Shown one piece after another: positions 18,152 to 26,708 of a DNA stretch of 63,713 bases. The first letter of the stretch is position 1. Each line of letters starts with the position of its first letter. Source of the stretch: Bacillota bacterium (GTDB lineage: Bacteria; Bacillota; Syntrophomonadia; Syntrophomonadales; Syntrophomonadaceae); the NCBI GenBank assembly GCA_023395515.1, contig JAEWZB010000019.1, positions 1-63,713 of the forward strand, written 5' to 3'. The notes beneath the pieces are model-generated. The model ran no database searches, was not told the origin of the DNA, and saw only the letters and a program-made list of their open reading frames with translations. The position numbers and the translations under genes were made by a program.

Positions 18152-18796
18152 TTGCGTATTTTTATTGACTCTGCTAATATAGAAGAGATAAAAGAGATTA
18201 ACTCTATGGGGTTTCTAGCTGGTGTAACTACCAATCCCACTTTAGTAGCTCGCGAGAAAAAAGATTATAAATCCATTATTAAACAAATATGTGATATAGT
18301 TGATGGTCCAATTAGTGCCGAAGTTATAGGGCTAAGTTATGAAGAGATGATTAAAGAAGCCCAAGAACTGGCGGCTATTCATACTAATGTAGTAATTAAG
18401 ATTCCCCTTACCGAGTCGGGCTTAATGGCGATTAAAACTCTTAAAGGCGAAGGTATTTTTTGTAATGCTACTTTGGTTTTTTCCGCTAACCAGGCCTTAC
18501 TGGCAGCCCGGGCTGGAGCTAAGTTTGTCAGCCCCTTTATAGGACGGGTTGATGACATTGGCAATGGTGGGCTTATCTTGTTAGATGATATTCTGACCGT
18601 TTTTGACCAATTTATGATTGAGACGGAAGTTATTGCTGCTAGTATCAGGCATCCTATGCATACCGTAGAAGCAGCTAAACTTGGATCACATATAGCTACG
18701 ATTCCTTATAAAGTTATTAAACAGATGATTAAACATCCGCTTACTGAGGCCGGTATAGAGCAATTTAGAGCTGACTGGGAGCAAGCGTTTAAGTAG
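18152..18796 (+). CDS. tal: Transaldolase, FSA/TalC type
   Basis: The 214-residue protein is the short transaldolase/fructose-6-phosphate aldolase type. The Schiff-base lysine is K83 in VVIKIPLTE; FIDSANIEEI and GVTTNPTLV are conserved near the N-terminus. It transfers dihydroxyacetone units in the non-oxidative pentose phosphate pathway. TTG at 18152 follows GGAGGTAGG. B. subtilis has the same gene (ywjH) after fbaA. A true FSA activity cannot be excluded from sequence. Confidence 0.94.
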   Translation: MRIFIDSANIEEIKEINSMGFLAGVTTNPTLVAREKKDYKSIIKQICDIVDGPISAEVIGLSYEEMIKEAQELAAIHTNVVIKIPLTESGLMAIKTLKGEGIFCNATLVFSANQALLAARAGAKFVSPFIGRVDDIGNGGLILLDDILTVFDQFMIETEVIAASIRHPMHTVEAAKLGSHIATIPYKVIKQMIKHPLTEAGIEQFRADWEQAFK

Positions 18797-18815
18797 TCGA
18801 ATCGGAGGGTTAGTT

Positions 18816-19805
18816 TTGTTGGAAAGAGAATTAGCATTAGAATTTGCTCGGGTTACTGAAGCGGCTGCCCTGGCGGCTGCCCGTTGGGTAGGCAAGGGTG
18901 ACAAAGAAGCAGCCGATGATGCAGCAGTTACAGCTATGCGGGTTATGTTTGACACGGTATCAGTTGATGGGGTAGTTGTTATCGGCGAAGGGGAAATGGA
19001 TGAAGCCCCTATGTTATACATTGGAGAAAAGGTCGGCTTAGGGGTGCCGCCTCAAGTTGATATTGCGGTAGACCCATTAGAAGGAACTAATATTGTGGCC
19101 AAAGGTCTGACCGGTGCTATTGCAGTTCTAGCTGTTGCTCCTAAAGGGGCTTTATTACATGCTCCTGATATGTATATGGATAAAATAGCAGTTGGTCCTG
19201 AAGCTAAAGGAAGAATTCACCTGGAGGCTCCCGTTAAAGAGAATATAAAAGAGGTAGCTAAAGCTTTAGGCAAATTAATATGTGAAGTAACGGTAGTTAT
19301 ATTAGACCGGCCCCGACATCAAACTATAATAGAAGAAGTCCGCCGGGCCGGAGCTAGAATTAAGCTAATTACAGATGGGGATGTATCTCCCGGAGTAGCC
19401 GCGGCTTATGGAGATTCGGGAGTTGATTTACTTATGGGTATCGGTGGTGCTCCGGAAGGGGTAATTACTGCCGCAGCTTTAAAATGTATGGGGGGCGATT
19501 TTCAAGCTAAACTTTGGCCCGAAGATGAAAAAGAGATTGCTAGATGTAAAGTTATGGGCATAGAAAACCCGGACAAAATCTTTACTATGAATGAATTAGT
19601 TAGATCTGATGATGTTATTTTTGTGGCCACGGGCATTACTGATTCTTTCTTACTTAAGGGAGTGCGTTATAATAAGAGACGGGCTATAACCGAAACTCTG
19701 GTAATGCGCAGCACTTCGGGAACTATTAGGCACATTGAGGCTAACCATGATTTAGACCGCAAACCACTTTTCAAAGATAACCGTATAAAATTATTATTAG
19801 ATTAA
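18816..19805 (+). CDS. glpX: Class II fructose-1,6-bisphosphatase GlpX
   Basis: The 329-residue metal-dependent phosphatase hydrolyses fructose-1,6-bisphosphate to fructose-6-phosphate, the committed step of gluconeogenesis. Motifs include VIGEGEMDEAPMLYIGE, AVDPLEGTNIVAKG, DGDVSPGVAAAYG and GIGGAPEGVITAAALKC. The start is one of two adjacent TTG codons (18816 or 18819) after GGAGGG. In Bacillus the equivalent gene lies in the same place before rho; the murAB gene found between tal and glpX there is absent here. Confidence 0.95.
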   Translation: MLERELALEFARVTEAAALAAARWVGKGDKEAADDAAVTAMRVMFDTVSVDGVVVIGEGEMDEAPMLYIGEKVGLGVPPQVDIAVDPLEGTNIVAKGLTGAIAVLAVAPKGALLHAPDMYMDKIAVGPEAKGRIHLEAPVKENIKEVAKALGKLICEVTVVILDRPRHQTIIEEVRRAGARIKLITDGDVSPGVAAAYGDSGVDLLMGIGGAPEGVITAAALKCMGGDFQAKLWPEDEKEIARCKVMGIENPDKIFTMNELVRSDDVIFVATGITDSFLLKGVRYNKRRAITETLVMRSTSGTIRHIEANHDLDRKPLFKDNRIKLLLD

Positions 19806-20017
19806 TAGTTTTTTCTGGTTAGATTATCCTATTTACAGGTATAATCTCTTATAAACTTTCATATTTATATCCGCTCTTTCGTTCATGCCTAGGCCTGTCC
19901 TCTGGGCGGTATTTTCAAGTCTATTATTTTTAATATCTTTTAAACTTATTTCATCTCACCATTGGAATTATAATTTCCTGTGCTATTATCGCGCTAATTT
20001 TAGGAAGGAGGAAAATT

Positions 20018-21310
20018 TTGAATATTTCGGAACTAGATAATAAGACTATGTTGGAACTATACCAAATAGCTAAGGACAATGGGCTAGCAGGGTATTCCAA
20101 GTTACGCAAGAAAGAGTTGGTTTTTGAAATTACTAAAGCCCTGACTCATTCAGATGAACTGCTGCAAGCTAAAGGTGTTTTAGAGATAATGCCTGATGGA
20201 TACGGATTCTTACGCCCCTTTGCCTATTTACCCAGTCATGAAGATATATATGTTTCACCCTCACAGATTAGGAAATTTGAATTAAAGACGGGTGACCTAG
20301 TGGGAGGCCAAGTAAGATCTCCCAAAGATAACGAACGATTTTATGCCTTGCTTAAGGTGCAAGATGTAAATGGATTCCCCCCGGATGATGCTACGAAAAG
20401 AGTTCATTTTGACGCATTGACTCCCTTATATCCTACCGAGCGTATTACTCTGGAGACTGAATCGCGAGAATTATCTACTCGTATCATTGACTTAATATCT
20501 CCCATTGGCAAGGGTCAACGGGGACTGATAGTAGCCCCGCCTAAAGCGGGTAAAACTATTTTGTTACAAAAGATTGCCCAAGGTATTACTAAAAACCATC
20601 CTGAATTAGAGGTTATTATTTTATTAGTTGATGAACGGCCCGAGGAAGTCACGGACATGCAGCGTTTAACTTCGGCTGAGGTAGTAGCTTCTACCTTTGA
20701 TGAGCCGCCCGAAAATCATGTTAAGGTTACGGATATGGTTTTGGAAAGGGCTAAAAGGTTAGTTGAACATAAGAAAGATGTAGTTATTTTAATGGATAGT
20801 GTTACCCGTTTAGCTAGAGCTCACAATCTGGTCGTTCCACCTAGTGGCCGAACTTTATCCGGTGGTATTGATCCCGCCTCTCTGGATAAACCGAAAAGGT
20901 TTTTTGGAGCAGCCAGAAATATTGAAGAAGGCGGCAGTCTTACCATTATAGCTACGGCTTTAATTGAAACCGGTTCCCGGATGGATGAAGTAATCTTCGA
21001 AGAATTTAAAGGCCGGGGTAATATGGAACTGGTATTAGATCGGAAATTAAGTGAACGCCGTATATTCCCGGCTATTGACATTAAGAGGTCCGGTACCAGA
21101 AAAGAGGAGCTGCTTTTAAACGATGAGGAAATGGAATTGACCTGGAACTTACGCAATACCTTTAATGAATATACCCCGGTTGAAAGTATGCAAATGATGG
21201 TTGATACTATGAGAAAGACTAAGTCTAATGCGGATTTACTAAGGGCTGCGCCGGTAGTTTTCGGTAAAAAGGAACTGTCTAGAAACTCGTTTAAAGCTAG
21301 AAATGAATAA
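20018..21310 (+). CDS. rho: Transcription termination factor Rho
   Basis: The 430-residue hexameric RNA helicase ends transcription at untranslated RNA. It has the N-terminal Rho_N helical domain (~1-45), the cold-shock-like RNA-binding domain (VLEIMPDGYGFLR), the Walker A loop APPKAGKTI, LVDERPEEVTDM, the Q-loop region and the C-terminal arginine finger region. TTG at 20018 is set by AAGGAGG upstream. The 212-base gap before it holds no gene. In many Firmicutes rpmE follows directly; here about 17.5 kb intervenes. Confidence 0.97.
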   Translation: MNISELDNKTMLELYQIAKDNGLAGYSKLRKKELVFEITKALTHSDELLQAKGVLEIMPDGYGFLRPFAYLPSHEDIYVSPSQIRKFELKTGDLVGGQVRSPKDNERFYALLKVQDVNGFPPDDATKRVHFDALTPLYPTERITLETESRELSTRIIDLISPIGKGQRGLIVAPPKAGKTILLQKIAQGITKNHPELEVIILLVDERPEEVTDMQRLTSAEVVASTFDEPPENHVKVTDMVLERAKRLVEHKKDVVILMDSVTRLARAHNLVVPPSGRTLSGGIDPASLDKPKRFFGAARNIEEGGSLTIIATALIETGSRMDEVIFEEFKGRGNMELVLDRKLSERRIFPAIDIKRSGTRKEELLLNDEEMELTWNLRNTFNEYTPVESMQMMVDTMRKTKSNADLLRAAPVVFGKKELSRNSFKARNE

Positions 21311-21333
21311 AACCTTTATTTTCTGTAAAAAAT

Positions 21334-21355
21334 AGGGTCAGAAGACCCTTTTTTT
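21334..21355 (+). terminator. Intrinsic terminator of rho
   Basis: AGGGTC (21334-21339), loop AGAA, GACCCT (21344-21349), then a T run. It lies 24 bases after the rho stop. Confidence 0.88.
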
Positions 21356-21379
21356 GTCTGCAGAAATGAGGTGAATTTA

Positions 21380-22243
21380 TTGCAATCCAAAAAGTGGGTA
21401 GGCTCTCTGGTACTATGCTTTTTATTCATTATGTCTAGTGGTAATGATGTTGAGGCAGCCTTAACCAAAGGTGAGTTTATACCGGTTTGTACTGTTAACA
21501 CTATTTCAACTGAAAGTAAGGTCAAGCTTTACGAAGTTAAAAAGGGTGATACACTATGGGATATATCGCGAAAACACCAAGTTGAACTTAACACCGTCTT
21601 AGTCATGAACAACCTTAATAAAAATAGTGTTTTGGCAGTAGGCCAGACTTTAGAGATTCCCTATGATAGGGCTAGAGTACACACTATTATTAAAGGTGAA
21701 ACTATGTGGGATATAGCCCAAAAATATGATGTGGATGTTAATCAGATTATTAGAGCTAATCTGGGGAAAAACCCGAGTTCACTTAAAATTGGGGATAAAT
21801 TAGATATTCCCGATAGTATCAGCAGTAGGCCGGTATTAGCCTATAATGAACCATCCCGTTCTATGACCCGTACCGCCACACAATTTATATGGCCTTTGGT
21901 AGGTACTATAACCTCCAAGTATGGATGGAGATCAAGTGGCTTCCATCATGGTCTGGATATTGCGGGAGATAGGGGAGACTCTATTAAAGCGGCGGCGGCA
22001 GGAACGGTAACATTTGCTGATTTTAGAGCAGTTTATGGGAGAACCATAATTATAGAACATCCTGACGGATATGAGACTTTATATGCTCATATGGAAAGCT
22101 TTAAAGTTGGTAAAGGGGCTAAAGTAGCTAAAGGTCAGGTTATAGGCACAGTTGGAACTACCGGAAGAACTACCGGTCCCCACGTACATTTTGAAGTTAA
22201 AAAGGATTCCCAAAACTTCGATCCTTTAACTTATTTACGCTAG
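21380..22243 (+). CDS. LysM-M23 cell-wall endopeptidase
   Basis: The 287-residue exported protein has a signal peptide (QSKKWVGSLVLCFLFIM), two LysM repeats (~48-92 KLYEVKKGDTLWDIS and ~97-142 HTIIKGETMWDIAQ) and a C-terminal M23 (LytM) zinc peptidase domain with HHGLDIAG, LYAHM and GPHVHFEV. It binds peptidoglycan and cuts peptide cross-links, as in cell separation or sporulation (SpoIIQ-like enzymes share the domain). GTG at 21371 overlaps the ribosome site; TTG at 21380 has proper spacing, so I chose it. A strong terminator follows. Confidence 0.93.
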   Translation: MQSKKWVGSLVLCFLFIMSSGNDVEAALTKGEFIPVCTVNTISTESKVKLYEVKKGDTLWDISRKHQVELNTVLVMNNLNKNSVLAVGQTLEIPYDRARVHTIIKGETMWDIAQKYDVDVNQIIRANLGKNPSSLKIGDKLDIPDSISSRPVLAYNEPSRSMTRTATQFIWPLVGTITSKYGWRSSGFHHGLDIAGDRGDSIKAAAAGTVTFADFRAVYGRTIIIEHPDGYETLYAHMESFKVGKGAKVAKGQVIGTVGTTGRTTGPHVHFEVKKDSQNFDPLTYLR

Positions 22244-22254
22244 TAGCTTAAAGC

Positions 22255-22280
22255 AGCCCCTCCCAGAGGGGCTTTTTTTT
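22255..22280 (+). terminator. Intrinsic terminator after the M23 peptidase gene
   Basis: AGCCCCTC (22255-22262), loop CCA, GAGGGGCT (22266-22273), followed by eight T. Confidence 0.92.
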
Positions 22281-22360
22281 GTTAGGGGAGAAGAAGAGGT
22301 TTTGCAGGGTCCAGTAAATTAGTATAGACTATAAGAAAAGCTTTTTTACGAGGTAATAAG

Positions 22361-23614
22361 ATGTACTTAACCTTATACGCCAATGCTAAAGGTGAAATGT
22401 TTGAAGATGCTTCCCTGCAAATGCTAGGCAGGACTGGTAACCAGTGGGTAATACCTGAAGATTATGAACTGATTCCTTTACCTAAAGGTGCATCCTTAGT
22501 AAGTGTGCCTGTTCATTACCCGGTAGGTCTTAACCGGGAAGATGAGATAACTCTTTTAGATAAAAACCCTTTTAATGCCCAGGAACCGGTTAGTGCTGTA
22601 GCAGCTTTGCTGCCCCAAGGTTTTACCCGCACGTTAATGCCTGCTTGTGTAAAAAATGATCCCACTAAAACTTTGCCTTTGCTTGGTTATGCGGCGGTGG
22701 GGCTTAAAGATAATGATATATACGTGGCAGCCGTGCAGACTGATGAACACCGCAAATGGCACCCGGTAAACTATAATACAGCCAGACTGCCCGAGAAAAT
22801 AAATCGGTTTTTACATAGATTTCCTGATAATAGAATCCTTAGGCAACTGGCTAAATGCTCCTTACAATATAGCTGCTTTACCGCCCAAAACATTTTTTAT
22901 GGACGTTGGGAAGGTGGCATACCAACTATGATAACTTGTAATGCTAATTGTCTAGGCTGTATATCAGAAAGTCATGCCGGAGTAGATTCACCCCAGAATA
23001 GGCTTAATTTCAAACCGGAGGTGCAAGAAATAAGTGAAGTAGCCGCTTATCATTTAGGCCATGCTACCGATGCCATAATAAGCTTTGGGCAAGGCTGTGA
23101 AGGAGAACCTTCTTTAAATGCCCCGACTTTAGCCAAAGCTATTCGGGAAGTGCGTAATCATACTGACCGGGGTACCATAAATATTAATACTAATGCCGGC
23201 TACACTAAAGGAATCAGGGCCATGGCAGATGCGGGACTTGATGCCATGAGGGTTACCATTTTTTCTTGTAATGAGGCTAATTATATGGAATATCATAAAC
23301 CTCATAACTATAGATTAGAAGATGTAAAAAGTTCTATAAATTACGCTAAAGATAAAGGCCTGTTAGTTTCGCTAAATCTACTAACCTTTCCGGGTTTTAC
23401 TGATCGGGAAACTGAAATCCAGGCTTTGCTTGACTTTATTCAAGAGAATGCTATAGATATGATCCAATTTCGTAATCTTAACCTAGATCCGGAAGTTTTA
23501 ATAAATCATTTTCCTGACCCGGAGCCGGGGGAAGGAATAGTAAACATGATGGAACATCTTAGGTCCCAGTTGCCGCACATTAAGCTGGGCTCCTATTCCC
23601 ATCCGGCCAGATAA
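22361..23614 (+). CDS. Radical SAM domain protein of unknown function
   Basis: The 417-residue protein has an unusual ~185-residue N-terminal region before the radical SAM cluster motif CNANCLGC (C-x3-C-x2-C, ~194-201). SAM-domain landmarks follow: FGQGCEGEPSL (the GGE-like strand), INTNAGYTKGI, MRVTIFS and VSLNLLTFPG. The C-terminus lacks extra cysteine motifs of the SPASM type. It stands alone between two terminators and just before yhaM. The early region (VPVHYPVGLNREDEIT) is not a domain I know. The substrate is unknown; peptide or cofactor modification is possible. Confidence 0.85.
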   Translation: MYLTLYANAKGEMFEDASLQMLGRTGNQWVIPEDYELIPLPKGASLVSVPVHYPVGLNREDEITLLDKNPFNAQEPVSAVAALLPQGFTRTLMPACVKNDPTKTLPLLGYAAVGLKDNDIYVAAVQTDEHRKWHPVNYNTARLPEKINRFLHRFPDNRILRQLAKCSLQYSCFTAQNIFYGRWEGGIPTMITCNANCLGCISESHAGVDSPQNRLNFKPEVQEISEVAAYHLGHATDAIISFGQGCEGEPSLNAPTLAKAIREVRNHTDRGTININTNAGYTKGIRAMADAGLDAMRVTIFSCNEANYMEYHKPHNYRLEDVKSSINYAKDKGLLVSLNLLTFPGFTDRETEIQALLDFIQENAIDMIQFRNLNLDPEVLINHFPDPEPGEGIVNMMEHLRSQLPHIKLGSYSHPAR

Positions 23615-23652
23615 CGAGACTTAAATTATAGCGTTTTAAGGGGAGGATAAAA

Positions 23653-24630
23653 ATGGAGAAGAAAGGCCCTTTTTTAATTAAAGAATTGAAAGGCTTAAAC
23701 CCTGGTACTCAAGTATGGGGCAAATATTTAGTACTAGAAAAAGTACAAAGGAAGACTAAGGATGGGAAAGATTTAATTAATCTCAGCCTGGGTGATTCAT
23801 CAGGAAGTATTGATGCTATTGTATGGGATAACTGCAATATATCTGGAACTATTGAAAAAGGTTTAGTCATAGGGCTCTTAGGTGATTTAGGCTTATATAA
23901 TAATCGTTTACAGGTTACGGCTAAACGTATTAAGGTAACTGAGGAAGATATTGCTCCTTACTTAAAAGGCCCGGCGGCCGATATAAAAGAACTGGCCGGG
24001 GAGCTGGATGAACTTTTAAATTCTATAACTGATATTCATATAAGCAAATTGCTAAAACATATTTTTACCCCGGAAACTAAGGCAACATTTATTAATGCTC
24101 CGGCGGCTAAAAAGATACATCATAATTATCCCAGCGGGCTTTTGGAACATACGGTGCAAGTTGCCAAAATATGCAGCAGGACAACCGAATTATATCCTAT
24201 GCTGAACCGGGATTTGCTGGTAGCGGGAGCCTTACTTCATGATATAGGGAAAGTATATGAATATGAAATTAAAGTCTTACCTGAATATACCGCATCAGGC
24301 CGGTTAGTAGGACATATCGTTTTAGGCAGTGAAATGGTAGGCAATGCTATAGATACAATTCGTCAGCAAGGAGATAGCTTTCCCAGCCATCTGGAAATGA
24401 TGTTAAAACATATGATTTTAAGTCATCATGGCAGCTTGGAATATGGCTCTCCGGTAAAACCATTATTCCCGGAAGCCTTGTTGCTGCATATGGCAGATAA
24501 TCTGGATGCTAAGCTTTTTGTTTTTGTTAATAAAATTGAAGAGGATGAAGGCGGGGAAGGGTTATTTACCCCCTATGACATTATTTTCGACCAACATTTC
24601 TTTAAATACCGCTATGATAGTGAGGCGTAA
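23653..24630 (+). CDS. yhaM: 3'-5' exoribonuclease YhaM (OB fold plus HD domain)
   Basis: The 325-residue protein has an N-terminal OB-fold nucleic-acid-binding domain (~15-95: GKDLINLSLGDSSGSIDAIVWD) and an HD phosphohydrolase domain with HHNYPSGLLEHTVQVA, LLHDIGKVYEY and SHHGSLEYGSP. YhaM trims RNA 3' ends and can cut single-stranded DNA. GGGGAGG precedes the ATG. The length is normal (~314 in Bacillus). A terminator and a dispersed repeat follow. Confidence 0.92.
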   Translation: MEKKGPFLIKELKGLNPGTQVWGKYLVLEKVQRKTKDGKDLINLSLGDSSGSIDAIVWDNCNISGTIEKGLVIGLLGDLGLYNNRLQVTAKRIKVTEEDIAPYLKGPAADIKELAGELDELLNSITDIHISKLLKHIFTPETKATFINAPAAKKIHHNYPSGLLEHTVQVAKICSRTTELYPMLNRDLLVAGALLHDIGKVYEYEIKVLPEYTASGRLVGHIVLGSEMVGNAIDTIRQQGDSFPSHLEMMLKHMILSHHGSLEYGSPVKPLFPEALLLHMADNLDAKLFVFVNKIEEDEGGEGLFTPYDIIFDQHFFKYRYDSEA

Positions 24631-24640
24631 ATTAGTAAGG

Positions 24641-24684
24641 GGAGAGGCGTGAGGGGTAAGGGGTAAAACGTAAGAAATAAGACG
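24641..24684 (+). repeat. Dispersed GTAAGGCGTAAAACGTAAG-type repeat, copy 1
   Basis: The tract GGCGTGAGGGGTAAGGGGTA, followed by AAACGTAAGA, shares the core GTAAAACGTA with copies at 44131-44150 and, less well, 44196-44206 and 44391-44420. It lies between the yhaM stop and its terminator. Confidence 0.55.
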
Positions 24685-24719
24685 CAGACCAGTGGGATGA
24701 TTCCGGTGGTCTGTCTTTT
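24685..24719 (+). terminator. Intrinsic terminator of yhaM
   Basis: CAGACCA (24685-24691) pairs with TGGTCTG (24707-24713), followed by TCTTTTG. Confidence 0.75.
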
Positions 24720-24830
24720 GTTTATATATATTCCATCTCTAATACTTCGAGAAAATATTTGCGGATATAACCCGAATAACTATTTTATTTTTCTTAAATT
24801 GCGGCAATATAAAATGTGGAGGTGGTAACT

Positions 24831-26016
24831 ATGATTCCAAGACCACTTTATATTGAAAAAATCATGTCTTACGTTAATACACCGTTTGTAAAGATATTGA
24901 CCGGTGTGCGCCGTTGCGGGAAATCGACCATATTAAAAATGGTGATGGAAGAATTGAAGAAGCGCGGTATCGCTCGAAACCGTATTTTACACTATCATTT
25001 TGATTCTTTGGAGCATGAAGAACTTAAAGCTTCTAAAGCTCTGTTTGTTGAAATAAAACAGCATCTTTCAGTAGAGGGAAAAATCTATCTTTTCCTCGAT
25101 GAAATACAGGAAGTAACGTCTTGGGAAAAGGTTATCAACTCATTGATGACCGGCTACGATGTGGATATTTATGTGACCGGTTCAAATTCAAGAATGATGT
25201 CATCAGAAATATCTACATACCTTACTGGACGATATGTATCTTTTAGGATTTATCCGCTTTCTTTTGCTGAATATTTGACTTTCCGGAAAACATGCGCAGC
25301 AGTGTTAGATACGCATTCTGAACTTGAAAATTATTTACGATATGGCGGTTTTCCGGCAATTCATTTGCAGAATTATTCCTTTGAAGAAGCATATACCATC
25401 GTGAGAGACATCTACAATTCCACAATTTTTACGGACATTGTGAAACGCAACCAGATTCGTAAGATTTATCAGCTGGAACGCATGGTCCGATTTGTGTTCG
25501 ACAATGTAGGGTGGACATTTTCGGCTTCATCTATATCCAAGTATTTAAAAAGTGAAAAACGCACCATTGATAATGAAACGGTTTATAGCTATCTTATCAA
25601 GCTGGAAAGTGCCTATATCATAAATCGCTGTTCACGGTATGATGTGCAGGGCAAGGAAATTTTGAAAACACAGGAGAAATTCTATCTGGCAGATACTGCT
25701 TTTCGATACAGTGTATTGGGTTACTCTCCGGACAGTGTTGCCGCTATGTTGGAGAACCTCATATATTTGGAACTACGACGCAGAGGCTATGATGTTAATG
25801 TGGGGAAGCTCGATAATGCAGGAAAACAAGCTGTATATTCAATTAACCCAGCAGATTGCTTCATCCGGGACAGAACAGCGCGAATACGGACGGCTCTTGG
25901 ATATCCGCGATAACTATCCTAAATATGTGCTTCGTACCGATGCTTTTGCGGGGGGGGACTATGAGGGCATCAAAACCATGCATGTTGCAGACTTCCTGTT
26001 GAGTGAGGAGTATTAA
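24831..26016 (+). pseudogene. AAA ATPase (DUF4143 family), inactivated by a small deletion and frameshift
   Basis: The first frame encodes a typical AAA_14/DUF4143 ATPase: Walker A GVRRCGKSTIL, Walker B FLDEIQEV, TGSNSRMMSSEIS and YLTGRY. ATG at 24831 follows GGAGGT; the longer GTG start at 24816 lacks one. Near 25818 the frame breaks after VGKLDNA: the expected IDF-type DUF4143 nuclease-like motif is missing, and homology resumes in another frame (QENKLYIQLTQQI to HVADFLLSEEY, stop 26016). This looks like a deletion of roughly 20-30 bases. The N-terminal fragment may still be translated to 25913. Codon use and position suggest an acquired gene in decay. Confidence 0.8.
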
Positions 26017-26034
26017 AGATAATATATCTTTAAG

Positions 26035-26184
26035 GAGATAATAATCAAGAATTTCCGTGTATTTGATGAGTCTGGAATACATATCGTTTTTTAACAAAAG
26101 GGTTAATCCTATAATAGATGAAAATAACAACGGAAAATCAGCACTTATTGATGCAATTAGAATTGCATTTTTAACGGTATGGTG
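26035..26184 (+). pseudogene. Remnant of an OLD-family ATP-dependent endonuclease (5' fragment)
   Basis: Translation from about 26041 gives IKNFRVFDESGIHIVF and then a stop; shifting frame at the TTTTTT tract (~26087) gives NKRVNPIIDENNNGKSALID and then AIRIAFLTVW with a stop at about 26184. This is the recognisable start of an OLD/RecF-like ATPase, including its Walker A (ENNNGKSAL, normally preceded by Gly). It has no ATG, one frameshift, and nothing after the P-loop. A ribosome site (AAGGAG) survives just upstream. It is the debris of a defence or mobile-element nuclease. Confidence 0.75.
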
Positions 26185-26708
26185 AGAGTGAGAAAAGTGA
26201 GGATTTTAATTGTTAGGATATACCGGCCAAAATGAAATCAGTAGTACGTTGGGGTTAGTGGCATAGGAGAGCTATGCCAGTTGGAGCTTGACACGCGAAG
26301 GTACACAAAGACTATGGATGCTATAATTACATATACTGTCTGTGGTCGTTATATTATGGTTACACAGGCATTATACCATGTCGCTATCGCTTACTATTAA
26401 GATTGCTTATAATTTATGGCTTACCGTCGTAGAGAAATTCATTTCGCTGAGTGATTGTTAGAAAATCAACAATATAATGGGTTGCCTCAAATCTCAAAAA
26501 GATTAAGGGGCAGCCTTTTTTACAGAGCAATTATTGATTAAGTATGATGGGAAAAAATAAAAATGATTAAAGCAGCTGGACTTACTTCCCGCTACTTTGG
26601 GGGCAGGATAACTTTCTAATTATTTTTAGTATAGTGGAAAAAATTTCTTTACTTTTGTCATATTATTAACTAAAATGCTATTAAATAATAATAAAGGAAG
26701 ATATTGGG
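26185..26708. other. Gene-free AT-rich stretch between element debris and the metabolic cluster
   Basis: I see no convincing ORF here. It contains a perfect 8-bp hairpin (TGGCATAG at 26259-26266 with 26272-26279) and an orphan terminator (listed separately). The last ~190 bases presumably hold the promoter of the radical SAM cluster; I could not define -35 and -10 boxes with confidence. Confidence 0.5.
26478..26522 (+). terminator. Orphan intrinsic terminator upstream of the metabolic cluster
   Basis: GGTTGCC pairs (one U-G) with GGCAGCC, with an inner AATCT/AGATT helix, then six T. No intact gene lies upstream on this strand, so it either ended the decayed OLD-family gene or ends a short untranslated leader or RNA starting within 26.2-26.47 kb. 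Confidence 0.65.

Noticed and set aside
24816..25913. Intact AAA ATPase gene
   Set aside because: The C-terminal family sequence continues in a different frame after 25818, so the gene is called a pseudogene.
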